From: Gnetum montanum
Taxonomy: Eukaryota > Streptophyta > Gnetopsida > Gnetales > Gnetaceae
Assembly: GCA_015680685.1 (NCBI GenBank)
Contig: MNCI01037900.1
Coordinates: forward strand, 323,595 to 387,594
DNA length: 64,000 nt
Reading direction: 5' to 3'
Positions 1 to 12,600 of the stretch are shown here, piece after piece. The notes below the pieces were generated by a model. The model made no database searches. It had not been told where the DNA came from and saw nothing but the letters and a program-made list of their open reading frames with translations. The position numbers were made by a program, and so were the translations under genes. Each line of letters opens with the position of its first letter. The stretch's first letter is position 1.

Positions 1-510
1 ACAACTCAAATGAAACTAGCTTGATATAGCTTCATGATCTCATGAAAAACTACTAGGGCTAAATCTTCCATAATCTTGTAAACCTTTTGTCTAATTAGCT
101 TGATGCTAGAGTCAATTATGATGTTATGTTATACTAGTCATGGGTCAAGACCTAGCATATCTTCATATGATTAGGCAAAAGCCTTAATGTTGCCTTGGAG
201 GACCTTGGTGATGTATTGAGCCTACTAGGGTTCTAGTGAAAAAATTAATTTCAGTTTTTTCTCCTTACCATTATGTGTGGTGATAAGAATCTCAACTAGA
301 GAATCTTTGGTAATGTCACTAGCCTTAAGGTCAAGGGTTTTAACTAGGTGTTCAAGCCATTCGAGAGGTTTCTCTATTGATGCTATGTGATCGACTAGGC
401 TCTCAGGTCCAAGATCTAAGGAATCGAGGTCAATGAATCATTCAACATCACCATGAGGCACACTTAGGCTCAAAGGTAGACTAAATTGCTTCTAGGTTTT
501 CATACTCCAA
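1..510 (-). pseudogene. Tat-type Ty3 pol: pre-RT linker and N-terminus of reverse transcriptase (copy A, 3' part)
   Basis: Read on the minus strand, about 500 down to 240 gives an open stretch with DLDSLDLGPESLVDHI and EKPLEWLEHLVKTLDL, which fits a linker ahead of RT. About 220 down to 1 gives FA*SYEDMLGLDP followed by IKLIRQKVYKIM. This matches the start of Ty3/Tat reverse transcriptases, where FAWSYxDMPGLDP precedes the first RT strand. Several stops and one frameshift make it dead, and the window edge cuts off the rest of RT. I infer that it continues the gag and protease at 8.2-11.5 kb, because strand, lineage and domain order agree. An intervening 7.7-kb block separates the two parts. 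Confidence 0.72.
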
Positions 511-1130
511 TCCACAACATCAACCATAAGCACATTAAGTAGTACTTGTGTGATAAAATGAAAAAATAATGTCCAAACAATGTAAAATATTCTAGTGACA
601 ATGCATACATGAGCCAAAACACATTACATCAGTGGTCAAACAGGGTCAAAGCTTAGTCAATAAAGGTTTTAATAGGTAGTTTAAAGCAAATAAGGTAAAA
701 AAAAGGTTAAATAACATGTAATAAAGCCAAATAATGATCAAATGATGGTCAAACCCCATCAAATGATGTCAAGTAGGTTCGAACATGGTCATATTGATGT
801 CCAATGACATCAACTAATGTCAGACCAAGGTAACTAAGTTCCAAATGGTGTTAAATAATAGAAACATGTGGTGGAACAAGGTTGAATAAGATAAAAATGT
901 TGAAAATGAAGCCAAATGGCACCAAATGAAATGACAATGAAAGTCAATAAGGTGTAACAAGCTCAAATCAAGCCAAAACAAAATGGAACAAGGTCATATT
1001 AGTCAAGGTGGGTAACATATGATAAAATATGATCAATATTGTCAATAAGGGCCATATTTTGCCAGTTTTAGGACTCATCAAGCCACAATGGAAGGCTCTA
1101 GGATCGATGGAAGAGTTTGGACACTTGGGG
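511..1130. other. non-coding stretch with short degenerate repeats
   Basis: No supported gene. From about 590 to 1080 short words of the kind GGTCAAA, AATGATGTCAA and AAGGTCATAT recur irregularly, as in an old decayed minisatellite. It sits between the pre-RT linker and the 190-bp array. Confidence 0.4.
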
Positions 1131-2790
1131 AGGTCATTTTGAGCCTATTTGAAAGCCAAAATAAGGTCCTTTTGAAAAAATGCCCTAGAACACACAAAAA
1201 ATATGCTAGCCAACATATTGTTGCCTAGTTCTAATGTATTCATTGATAAAATGTCATTTCCAAGGTTCATTAGGGCTAGTTTTGGGAGTCTAATGGATTG
1301 AACTGACAATGCAGTGGACTAGGAGTCGGTATTGATCAACTTTGGTGTCAATTTGACCCCGTAAAGGATTCAAATGCTATCAAAAGCTGAAAACTATGCT
1401 GATCAACATAAATTTTCATAGTTCCAAAATAATGTTTCATAAAAAATTAATTTATGGTATCTCATATTTGAAATTTTTTCTCCAAAAACCTCCTAGGGCT
1501 ATGCAGGAATGTCAAGGTTATCAAATGATCATTTGGAAGCCAAAATGAGTTACTAAAAGTGTATTTTAAAATTCCAAAACTTAAAAATATGCAAGCTAGC
1601 ATATTTTTCTCTAGTTCAAACTTATCTTTAATAAATTTGATCTTTTCATGCTCCAAATGAGATCAAATAACAGCTAGTTTTGGGCTCTAGGGTTCTAGGC
1701 TTCTCCAATCAAGTTTTAGGTCATTTGAAATGTGGTTAGGCTATCAAATCTACCTTGGAAATCAAAACTATGCTATCCAACATTTTTTTTGTTTCCTCTA
1801 GCATATGTTTAATGAAATCATAGTTTTTGGATAGTTTGAAGGGTTAATTGACTAAGTTTTTGGGCTCCCAAGGCTAATGGTATCTATGGCTATGCTTCAG
1901 ACTCAAAATTGTTGATTTCGGAGGTCGTTGGAATCTTGATTTTGCCACTTTTGTCAAAAATACTTTGGCCACAATATTTTTGGGTGCTTCTAGTGTAGTT
2001 TTGCAAAAAATGATTGATTTTAGCCATTTTGACCTATTTTTTAGGGTTTCATAGCCATTAGAGGTTTTGCCAAGGTTTTGGACTTGGATTGATGCATTTT
2101 GAGGTTGATTTGGCTAGTTGATGATATGTTCTAGAATTTTCCTAGAAAAAATATGCTAGATAGTGTAGTTTCAGCCTCTTCCAATATACATTTTAGGTTT
2201 TCATGGGTTTTAACTTGTTTTTTACTTGTAATTTAGCTTTCCAAGGTTGCTAGAAGCTCTGAGAAAGTCTGATGGATATGGTTTGCAATTTTGAAGGTTT
2301 TGGAGGCTTTCTTGATTTATTTCATGGTCAATCTCTAGAAAGATATACTAGCTAGCATATTTTTAGAGTCCTCCAGTGTATTTGCTCAAGAATTATGGAT
2401 TTTGACATCCTTTGACAAGTTCCAGAAGGTTCTAGAGTTGTCAGAGGTCCAACTAGGGTTTGAGGCTTGATGTGATCATTTTGGGGTTGATTGGAAATTT
2501 TGTTAGTTTTGATCATCCTCATTCTTGATCAAAATATACTATATAGTGTATTTTTACCCTTGGCCAACATAGTAATAAAAAAATGTCTTATTTTGATATG
2601 AGTTTTGGTCACTTTTGGTGCATAGGGTCCTCATGTGACAATGCTTGGTTTCCTAGTTTGGACATGGTATCATTGGCTTTAGTGGGCTAAGGATGGGTGG
2701 CTAGGAGGCATGTCTTGGTCATGGTTGTTGCTTGGAATCCATTCCAAGGTTTATTTGAGCATTAATCCCAGCATATCTTTTGTCAAAAGA
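1131..2790. repeat. diverged tandem array, period about 190 bp, about 8 units
   Basis: A recognisable core recurs at about 1201, 1388, 1585, 1766, 1957, 2146, 2338 and 2530. The spacings are 187, 197, 181, 191, 189, 192 and 192 bp. Each core reads roughly AAAATATGCTAGCYARCATATTTTT, followed by a pyrimidine run with CTCTAGT and then a GTxTATTxxAxxAAATxATxGATTTT-like tail. The units also share a following block with GGTTCTAG and GGTCATTTTGA words. They are strongly diverged, so the array is old. It lies directly upstream of the plus-strand gene-like block and inside the Tat element, between its PR and RT parts. Confidence 0.7.
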
Positions 2791-4779
2791 TGTAAATCCC
2801 ATTTTATTGGGATTTTTATTGGTTTATTTGAAAGGCACCTAGTGGGCCCCATCCAAATTTAAATAATCATTAGGAATTAATTTTCCCACAAACCTAGTGT
2901 AGCTTTTACTTTTCAGTAGTGAACATGAAGTCTAAAGTGTGTTATGTGGGAGTTGTGGGCATGGAGGTTTATGGTACCAACGCATAAGTATTGGAAGTCT
3001 TTTTCTTTGCAAATTTTAGACAATTCATTCTTCCTAGCAAAGTTTTCATATGAAATTCTTGATAATGAGGCTTCTCAACTATTATTGGAAAATATCCCAT
3101 CAATTACTAGCATATCTTTTTCATCCTCACCATAGAGGCAGTGTAGTTGTAAGAAGGTGAAAAGGAATTGAAGGATTTTGTACTTATTTGCCTAAGATGT
3201 CAAAGAGATGAGGAGGAAACAGTAAGAACCTAGCCTTAGAGGAGGAAAATGCTACTACCAAAGGGATCTCCTACTTTCCTAGGTCATCTATTAAAGAAGG
3301 TTCATCTAGCATGACAACCATGTACCCTTCCTTAGCCATTTTTTGTTGATTTTTTGTCAAGTATGTAGGCATTTTGTAGTGCAAAATTTTGGTTTTAAGT
3401 GGCTTCAATGTTGCATTTAAGTTGTGCCAATGTGTTGATGTTGTTATTTTGGATTTATGATATTCCTATATAGATTTTTAAAATTTTTTATTTAGCCTAT
3501 CCTATGTGTTGTTTGCTATTTTCTATTGAAAAAGTAACACTACTTTTTGAATTTTTTGTAAGAAAATTGTATAAAATCTTTAATTTTTTAGGTCATAGAT
3601 TTTTCTAAAAATATTTAAAATTTTTTTAAAAATAAAATCATTGATTTCTAAGCTATGGCTAATTTTTTATGATTTTTTCTGTAGACCAATGCACAATGAT
3701 GTTTCAATTTTGAACTATTTTTACCATTTTGAGACTAACAGCATTGGCATAATTTAGTAATTTTTTCATCAACTTCCTAGACTCTTGAGGATTTCTACGA
3801 TTTTGTGAAAGGGTTTTGCACTAGTTTTGTAATTTTTTGAAATTGTTTCACAATTTTCCCAGAGGTTTCACTGCAAACTAGGTTTTTTGAGAAAAAATTC
3901 AAAGGGATTTTGAGAAAAAAATTTATTAAGCTTACTAGCGAAATTTTGGGATGTATTTTGTATTAAATTATTCATATCTATACTTCCTAGACTTAGAAAT
4001 AAAGTTTCAGTAAAATTTTATCATTTTTCATTTGTGTGAACTTGTACAGTTGCAATTTCAATTGTTGAAATGACAAGCCTCCCAAACTATACAAGTAGTG
4101 TTGGTATACCTTTTTAAATTTATTATGAGTGTTTTTAAATTTTAATATTATTTAAATGTTTTATGTTGATTTCCAACAACTTTTTGAAATTTTAAAAATT
4201 TTTTACTTAGTTTTCCTAAAGGTTTACTATAGCTACTTCACTGTAAACTAGGATTTCTAATCAAAATTTCATTGAATTCAAGTTGGAATTTTTATAGCTA
4301 TTATTTTATTGTTAATTATGGGTTAAAATTTGGTACAAGCTCATCCTCATATCTTCAATATTTAACATCAGAATTTCTATAATTTTTATGCCTATTTCGA
4401 CCATGAGACTACCATCGATTGTTAATAGGCCATTTGTTTCTTGTTTGATTTTAGTTAAATTTTGTTTTATGTTTTAATGATTCTCACTTGTTGTGGTTGA
4501 ATTCTATATGAGAACATTGACACATTATTCTTATTTTTTTTTTAGAAATTTTTGAAATTTTATTCATGGTTATGTAATGTTGCAATGGTTATCTTTTGGT
4601 GGTGTAGAGCCTTCTTGAAATCCATTCTTATGGTCACTAAGCTAGTTGGGCTCCTCTGCTATATTAGCACTCTAGGATCCAACAGCTTTCCTACTAATAT
4701 GGTTCTATATTTTTGCTCCCTTTGGTTTAGACCTTGGGCCAAGGAGTTCTTAGCCTTCTTACTTAATCACTTTAGTATG
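2791..4779 (+). other. AT-rich non-coding stretch, possible upstream exon at 3150-3340
   Basis: Mostly AT-rich DNA with long T runs and no supported ORF. A short plus-strand segment at about 3150-3340 reads with few stops (for example NLALEEENATTKGISYFP) and could be a first exon of the gene-like unit that follows. The 3340-4550 part is intron- or UTR-like. At 4552-4788 a hydrophobic 78-codon ORF is open, but I cannot tie it to a family. Confidence 0.35.
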
Positions 4780-7700
4780 ATTTTATGATCACACTTGGCT
4801 TTGAATACCATAGTTGTTATTACAAAGACTTTGGTACCCTAGTCTACTAGTCTCATCATAAGATTTGTTGTGGATGTTCTTGACACTCATGTGGAGGGTG
4901 ATTATCATTATGGCATGTACACTCTAGGCACAGGCAAATTATCCCATATTTGGAATATGTTGAAGTTTGTTCAATACAATAGCGACATGTTGACGATAGG
5001 TCAACATGCCAACACTTTATTCCAAAATCCTCCAAACACTTTCTACCACTTGCAAGCATAAGTACTATCCTAAGTTTTTTTCATCTTTGTTTTTATTTAG
5101 GCTACTTGGTTGTAATAATTTTAATTTATATGTTATAGGTATATGGTAGACTATGATGGGCTGATCATGAATAACCTAGTCTTGCCCTTGGCACATACTA
5201 CCTTCAAGGTCTTTGCTCAAGGTACATCCATGAGGGTTATGATGTCAAAGCAACAAAGGGATGATTTTGATAAATACACATCTTGCTACTCCCAAGCCTA
5301 CTGTAGGTGTGTAGCCAATAGGATAGCTCATGCTTAGTGGGGCATTCCAAACATAGGTACTCACACACCTGTGGCCTTCAAGACCCTAATGTTGCTTTGA
5401 CTAAGTAAGCAACTTAAAAATGTTCATATTTAAATTTTCTTGTTATTTGTGTCAATGTTCTTTTAGTTGTGTTGTTTTCTAGTCACTTAGGCTTTAATAG
5501 TTTAATTGGTTTTTGCTATGTAATTGTTAGTTTAATTTAAAATTTTGGCTATGTTTGTTATGTACTTAATTTTTTATATTTTTATTAGTTTTATTTTATT
5601 TTTTATTAGTCTTATGTGATGTGCTCATTCTTGAAGGCTAACTATCTATCCATGTTGCATTGTAGAGCCTATGCCAAAATCTACTATTGTCATTATCACT
5701 TCAAGACATGTGGAGAAGACACTTATCCTTAAGTAAGGCAAGGTAGACTTAGTGTAGGAGTGATTGGCTTGTAGAGCACCCTAAGAGATCTAGGAAAAGA
5801 TTGCCAATGTAGGTTTGCTCACTATTTTTATGATTCCTAGCCCATCTATACCTATAATAGAGATGGTGAATACCATTAATTCCTTTGATAAAGAAGTTAA
5901 GAAATTTGTCTCTCATGTTCACAATGTACCTGTCACTTTGCTCATTAATATATCTACATTCAATGACCTCTTTAGCATACCATGCAATGGCATGAAAATT
6001 GCCACAAATGTAGGAAAAGAGGTGGATCACAAGGAGGAGTTGGAAGAATGGATAAGCACTCATTGTAATAGTAGTGGTTTTTCTTTAAACTAGTGCTAGG
6101 TTATAGAGGCTAACGAAATGTATTCATTGTTCCATTCCAAGGCATTTTCCATATTTCTATCATAGAAAAAGATCCTTGGCATTCAAAAGGCTTAGACCAT
6201 GAAGAAGATCCTCACTGAGCATGCTTAATTCAATTGGGCTACTAACTTGGGCTTCAGTCTATGGGAGGAGATCCTAAGATTCCAGAACAACCTTGAGATC
6301 CATATTCATTTTGCATTTTTTGTAGCATATTTAATGAGGTTCGGGAATTTTTGGTGGTTAAGAAGGATGAAAAATGGGTAATTCATGATCCATCCCAATT
6401 TTCTAAACCTTGGGTAAAACACATTGTTCCAACCATGCAAGTTTAGAATCCACCAATGGAGGATAGCAAGGAGTAATTGTTTGTTACCACTAAAAGATTT
6501 AGTGATGTATGCTGACTAACAACATGAGGGTTGAACCCCATATTACCTGTAGAAATGCTAAAAGCACAAGGAGTTTCATGTAGAGGTTGATGGTGTAGCC
6601 AAAGAAAAGTTGAAATGGCCACTGGTTGAAGAGACCACTACAGTTGTGGAGAAACCAACGAAGAAAAAGATCTTCCTTAGGATTGGCCAGGAACATCATG
6701 TTCTATCAAGTGCATTTTAGTTGCTTCTTTTGTTATTTTTTTTATTTTCTTTGATTATTTTGTATATATTTTTTAAGTCGTGTTGTATGCATTTTTATGT
6801 TTTATATTAATTTTTATGCAAAAGTTCTCACTTGCTCAACATTTTAACGTTACCTTTCTTGTAGGTAAATCTCAAGAACTTGTAGCCCAAGCTGTAGCAA
6901 AGATAGAGAGAAAATAATAAGAGAAGGAGGCACTAAGGAAACAAGAGGGGTAGAACCAATGCCCAATGAAGTTTTAGAGGCCTTGGATGCCATATTTGGA
7001 GACTCAACATTCAATGATAAGCCTCACATTAACATCACCCATGGTCTTCCAAATATTTATGAATTTTATTTTATGTGTTGCCCCTCATACTTTTATGTTG
7101 CAATTAGTTTTAATTTTTTTTATTAATGGTTATACTTGTTGTGGTGCCTAAACCTCTTCCTAAAGCATCAACCTCTACATTTCATATGAAACCATGGGTG
7201 GAGGTTCCTGACAAGATAGAGTTCATGCGTAGTATGGTTGAAGACATGGTTAATTGATTATAATAAATTACTCTCAATATTGGTAAGAACATTAGCATAT
7301 TTTCCTAATTTTTTTATTTTTTATTTATATTTATATTCTTGTTTTATGGCTTTTTAAGTTTTATGGTTATATGTTCTTAGTTGTTTAAAGGGTTTTTGGC
7401 TATTTTCTTTAATTACGTATTGTTTTTATTTTTTTTTATCATGTTGTTTATAGTATCTAAGATTGGATGGGATCCAAACATGACATTGAGCTAGATGAGC
7501 TACCTAAGCTACTGCCTAAAGTAGAAAGTGTTCCATGAAGGCTATATGAGAGTGCCATTGAATATTCTCTCTCATGTGCCAAGACTTCATGGGATATGCA
7601 ACGTTTTGACAAATTCCTTAGGGACTACAAGAAGTTTGTGAAGGCTTGTGTAGCCAACAGAGACTCCTTGTGCACCAAGAAGATAGAGTGATCATGATAC

Positions 7701-8180
7701 TAGAATGCCATACACATAAATATTGCATTGGCTAAGAATCTTGTTGAATAAAAGATTTAGATAGATCTATCAATATGTAAGCTAAAGACTAGAGGAACTA
7801 CTATGCTTAGGTCCTTAAGTGGGGCAAGGCACAAAAGGATCACAAGTTCAAATACAAGGATGAAAACAAACATTATTATAAGTGGTTGCAAGAGGAGGCT
7901 ATAAAGAACTACAAGTTAGCAATGTTTGTGCAAGGAATCAATGTAGAGGAGGCCTTCAAGTTATTTGAAGGCTCTCAAGTTATGTCTGAATCTCCTATCC
8001 CTTAGATTACTACCACTTGAAGGGAGGAAACCACTGCAACCTTTTCATGAGAGCCTCCATGATGGACAAATATCGAGAGGATGAACATCATGACAGGTGT
8101 GAACCTTGGATCAAAATACTAGACAAACATGAACAAAGAACAAATTCTTTATCATTTAGAGGTTAGTCTTCAAAACTTTA
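4780..8180 (+). pseudogene. antisense multi-exon gene-like unit, copy A (unrecognised protein)
   Basis: The plus strand carries separated coding-like segments. Examples are FVVDVLDTHVEGDYHYGMYT near 4870, DKYTSCYSQAYCRCVANRIA near 5265, GLLTIFMIPSPSIPIIEMV near 5815, VEVDGVAKEKLKWPLVEE near 6573, FHMKPWVEVPDKIEFM near 7180 and YESAIEYSLSCAKTSWDMQR near 7545. The same segments recur in the same order in copy B (28.5-31.6 kb). Between them are AT-rich gaps with splice-like borders: an acceptor TTTCTTGTAG near 6864, and a clean GTAAG...TAG intron at 7283-7453. Stops and frameshifts make it a pseudogene. I do not recognise the family. The unit is convergent with the Tat gag-protease on the other strand and ends abruptly next to it. 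Copy A lacks about 1.2 kb of the 3' flank kept in copy B. Confidence 0.6.
7283..7453 (+). other. predicted GT-AG intron in copy A
   Basis: The exon with FHMKPWVEVPDKIEFM ends at TATTG, followed by GTAAGAAC. A T-rich 171-bp stretch ends in TTTATAG, and the next coding-like segment starts. Copy B has an equivalent intron at 30625-30737 (GTAAGAG...TTTTTAG) between homologous segments. Confidence 0.6.
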
Positions 8181-9276
8181 GACCCTTGTTCTACCTCAAC
8201 ATTGTTGACTACCAAGGAAATCACATTGTTGCCATGAATGATTATTTTATCTCCTTATCTCCTTCATAAGGCAGGTGAATTTCTTAGTGGATGGGTGAGG
8301 AACAGCTCATAATTAAGCTAGCCAAGATCTTCCTAGGATGAGGTTAAATCCTAGTATCTCTTTGACCACCAAGAAGTTGACTATTCTAGGGAATTATTCC
8401 CTTACTATGAAGTCCAAGGAGATTGAGCCTTTTACTGCAACCTATGATCCATTAAAGGATTTTAGAGTAGAGGTAGAAGTGTTTTGCATGTGTTCTACTA
8501 GGTCTAACCATTCAAAAATAATGTAGGGTATAACATTGGTTGTCACCCCATCATCAACATGCATCCTATGCACTTTGTATTACCCAATCCTTATAGTTAT
8601 GAAGAGATGGATCGTCATTGTCTCATCATCCTAAGGATTGATTTTGACTTCACTGTCATGAAAGACTGGTGTGGTTGACTTCATTTCTTCCCTAGGTAAG
8701 GCAGGTATCATCACTACATGAATGAACTCTTCGTTAGCAAGTATGTTCTCACTAATGGGAACTGAGATCAACATTTTAACTAAGGCTTCACAGTGAGCAG
8801 AAGAAGTCATTACAAGGTCATATAGGCTTAATGAAGTGTTCTTTTGTTTTAAGGATTATTGCACTGATTCCATGGAGTTAAGGAAGTATTTGTCATTTGT
8901 TGTTAATTTCTCATTCTTATTGACCTTAACTTTTTCCATTTTCCCTAAGATGCAAACTTCATGTTTCAAGGTTTATAGTTTGATTCCTTTTTCCTTCTCT
9001 TGTTGTTTTGGGTCCTTCCTTGGTTGACTAGTTGAGGCATTTTAAGCATTAGGGCTCATAGGGATGGCTGAAACAAGTGTGGGCTTTGGTGGGCTCAACT
9101 CCTTCCAAGCCTTTACCTACTTTTTTTCTTTGGCCATAGGCTTTTGTGTGGACTTCCTATGCTACTTGTTGGGAAATTTATTGTTGTTGGGCTATGAAGA
9201 AGTCATTTTATTGGCCACCATGGAAGGACGTTTATCAGTTTGGGTTGTTGTCTTGGTTGTGGTCAAAGGGGGCACT
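8181..9276 (-). pseudogene. Tat-type aspartic protease region (copy A)
   Basis: The minus strand gives FNLILGRSWLA near 8310-8345, then AVPHPSTKK. This is the YNxILGRPWL...AVPSxxHQ end of retroviral-type proteases in Tat elements. The plus-strand open frame at 9064-9342 is its shadow. Upstream parts are scrambled by stops, and I could not place the catalytic Asp-Ser/Thr-Gly. The protease follows gag directly, as in an unspliced gag-pro unit. Copy B keeps the same region in better shape (32.48-33.84 kb), including the exact LGRSWLA string. Confidence 0.62.
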
Positions 9277-11560
9277 CTAGTCATGAAGGGTTCCTTTGGA
9301 GGCATCGGTGATGGTATCCTTACAAAAAAAAGGAGTCTTTGAATTAGATGAAGTTATAGGGTCCCTTTCATCAAAAGGAGGCACCCAAATCACAAACAGC
9401 TTCATAGAATGTCTTGGATTGTTGCTTACGTTGAATGCCACTATTGTGTTTGGGTTATTATTAACATTTGATGGGTTTTTATACATATGCATTGATTGGT
9501 TTTTTTCCCTAACTAGATTTGAGGCATCAAGCACTAGCTCTCCATTATTTATCATCTTTTGTAGGTTATCCTTTAATGATAAATAGAAATCAATGTCATG
9601 ACTTGGCAATTGGTGATAGAGGCAAAATTGATCAAGTTCAAAAATACTTAGGCACTAGTCGGTCATCCTTGGTTATTAGAGTAGGGTCCTTAGTGATTTC
9701 ACATAATCAATCATGCCTCTTATAGGTATTCTCTATCATCTATTTATATTGAATCTAGTCACTCTTGAGCAACTTGTTAAGGAGCTTAGATGGTTTTATT
9801 AGCAACTTAGTATACTTCGACCAATCTTTCCTCTTCAAGTTTGGCCTTGTATGATTTGATGTAGAGGCCCACAATGTTGATGGTTGGTTGGTTGTGGAAG
9901 GGGCCTTGGATTGACTCATTTTAGGTTTCTGTGTAGACTTGCTCTCTTTGGCCATAGTGGCCATGGCTACATGGTTTTGTTTCCCCTCTCCTTGTCCTTT
10001 TGTGTGTGTAAATTTTTGTATGCTACATAGGTGGGGTCATGGCTAGCTTTAGTAGCATCCTCTATGTTCTTAGTCTATGAAAAAGACTAGCTAAGGGACC
10101 ATGAATCTAAATAGTATAGTTTAGACTTAATGAAATCATTGGCTGCCCCATTGAAGATGGTAAGAAAGTGAATTTTGGCTATAGGTTTAGGAATCTCATT
10201 AAGCAGAGCATTCCATCATTGGATGAACTTCTAGATAGGTTTGAGAGATTCCTATTTGATTTTCATCAATTGGACACAATGGTATCTGATTTCAAGTTAT
10301 ACTTGAAATGATTCACAAATTGTGAAATCAAGTCTTCTAGTAAGGGGATAGATCCTCTAGGTAATATGTGGTAATAGTCTAAGGCTTTCCTAGTAAGAGA
10401 TATAGGGAATATTTACATGATTGAGTGAGGCCAAGCCTATAGTAACAAGCACTTGAAATGGAAGGTGGTAAGGTGTGCATTTGGATGACCTTCACTATTG
10501 TATTTGGTGAACTGTGGTATAGGAATGCTCGGAGGAAGAGTAATTTGTGAGATGGTTGGACTAATAGGATCATCTTGATAAAAGTTCATTATTTTAACCA
10601 TATGTGAAGTTGAAGCTTTGAGCTTGTGTAGATCTTCCATGAGCTCTTAGATCATTTGGAAGGCCTGATCTAATCCTTAAGGCACTCTAGAAGGTTGGGA
10701 GCTTTGTACAAAGGATTGTAAAGTGAGTTGGAAGCCTTGTGGCCTCATAGTGGACAATGGTAAGGATGGAAAAGGTTGAGTTATCATCATTACAATGGGG
10801 ATAAATAATGAAAAAGATGTTTGTGTAGGTATATAGGAGACAAAAGGGGGAAATGATGTATGTGATACTTGGGTCACTTTTGATTCCACTAGGGGTCCAT
10901 TGATATAGAAAATGGATGAGTCATGGTGAACACCATGGGTGATGGTCATACAAGGCAAGATTGCATAGCAAATGGCATGGATGAGAAAAGTGACATTGAT
11001 TGAGATGTGGGTTGTGCTTGGTGGTTGGCTATGGTAGGCATTAATCCAAACATGGTAGGATAAGCATGAGGAGATGAGGGTTTAGGAACTTATCCCACAT
11101 AAGAAATAGGAGAAGATGAATTAGGCATGGTGGCTTGGAGAGCCAATTATTGAAAAAGCCTCCCTATGAAATTATCAAGCTTTGGTTCAACCTCAAATTC
11201 ATCATGTTACTCATGATGGCTCTATGAGCTAGCCTCATCACTTGGCTCATCCATCTCAATAAGTTGGGAAAGTATGTGAATGTGCATTTCAATAAGTTTT
11301 ATTTTATCAGAAGGGGAAGGGATGTAATCCTTCCTATTTCTATGAATCAACTCAAACTCACACTTGGGCTTGGATTCTATGCATGAGATGAGTGGGGAAA
11401 CTTGGATTTTGGTGCATATGAAGTTGTTGTAGCTTTGGTCTCTTTGTTTGAGTGATTGCTTATGCTCAATGACAGTCATATCCTTTAGGTCATATACACA
11501 TGCTACAACTTGGTTGGGATCCATATCGATCAAATTAATAGGCAATATAGTTCACTTGTT
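9277..11560 (-). pseudogene. Tat-type Ty3 gag (copy A)
   Basis: Reading leftwards from about 11545, the N-terminal part has NLIDMDPNQVVACVYDL and DYIPSPSDKIKLIEM. The core (about 10640-10250) has FTKYNSEGHPNAHLTTFHFK and SLTRKALDYYHILPRGSI, then LISQFVNHFKYNLKSD. That is the order of the plant retrotransposon gag domain. The C-terminal part (9609-9510) has FCLYHQLPSHDIDFYLSLKD, the shortened CxYHxxxGHxTxxCxxLK finger typical of Tat gag, with the last Cys replaced. The frame is broken many times. The coding start near 11545 is inferred by comparison with copy B. It encodes the structural coat protein of the retroelement particle. Confidence 0.75.
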
Positions 11561-12600
11561 AAAAGGCATTGGCAAAGTACTTGATTTTTAATTAAGAATT
11601 CCAACTAGTGGAATTTCCTAGCATATAAATGATTTTGGCTATAAAAATGGTGAATAGTACAATTGTAAGTGTTGTGCAAGTTATAGTGACTGTGCTATGT
11701 ACTACATTAGTAAAAGTTTAAAATTAAGTAATCTAAAAAATTTTGGTTTTAGAGTGCAAGGAACATAGGCCTACACTACAATGGTTACCAGTAAAAATTA
11801 ATGTAAAATAATGTTGAAGGTAGTTTGTTGTTGTTTTAGTTTTTGGCTTTGTTGGTGGTGTATATACTTCACCCAACTTGCAATGAAAAGATTCACTAGT
11901 TTTTGTAAGAAATATGTTGATTTTGGTTTTAAAATAAAAGGATACGCTAGGTTTCTAGTAAGAAATACACTAGTGGGATGAGAGCAGCAAGTTTGGCTTA
12001 TCTTGCCAAAAATACATTGCGATATTTCTCCTATGGGAAAATTACGTTGGATATTGATGTTGTAATAAGAAATATAGTAATTTATCCAAAGATACACTAG
12101 GTATCTTGGGAAAAGTACACTAGCTTTATGGAAGCAAGGGTGTTGGTTTTATCAAGGAAACATAAACTAGTCTTGAAAACTACACTGGGCTTGTAGGAGA
12201 AGCCCAATAGAAAATTTGTTATGGTTGCAAGTTTCAAAAATCCAAAGGCCAAGTTTTAAAAACCAAATCTTACAGGTTATTCAAGAAAATATGTTGGCCT
12301 TCAAAAGTCTAGCAATTGTTGTGAAATTTATAACAACTCACAAACTGTTTGCAAAAATACGTTGGGTATAAACTAAAATAGTATGGATGGCCATGTTGGT
12401 TTATGGTAGGATTTTCTTGGCAAAAATGCAAAAGTTTCAATGCAAATGAAAGCAAATAATAATTATGATTGGTAATCAAACAAGGGTAGAATAGGATTGG
12501 GAGAAGAATTTGGGCATAGGCCCTCCTTCTAACACTAGAAACTGTACTCACTGAAAAATTCAATGCTAGAAAATCGAAAATTTTGGGTGGAATAGTTTAA
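11561..12600. repeat. gag leader with clustered short motif AAAATACRYTRG
   Basis: No ORF is supported. Between about 11,905 and 12,365 a degenerate word of the type GAAATACACTAG recurs at about 11910, 11941, 11962, 12008, 12038, 12069, 12089, 12112, 12157, 12177, 12285 and 12353, with irregular 20-110 bp spacing. The region is upstream of gag on the minus strand, so it is probably its 5' leader or LTR. I could not find LTR ends or a primer-binding site here. Confidence 0.5.

Noticed and set aside
5749-6063. 104-codon minus-strand ORF in the antisense block
   Set aside because: The plus-strand reading of the same place is homologous to copy B, whereas this frame is not kept there.
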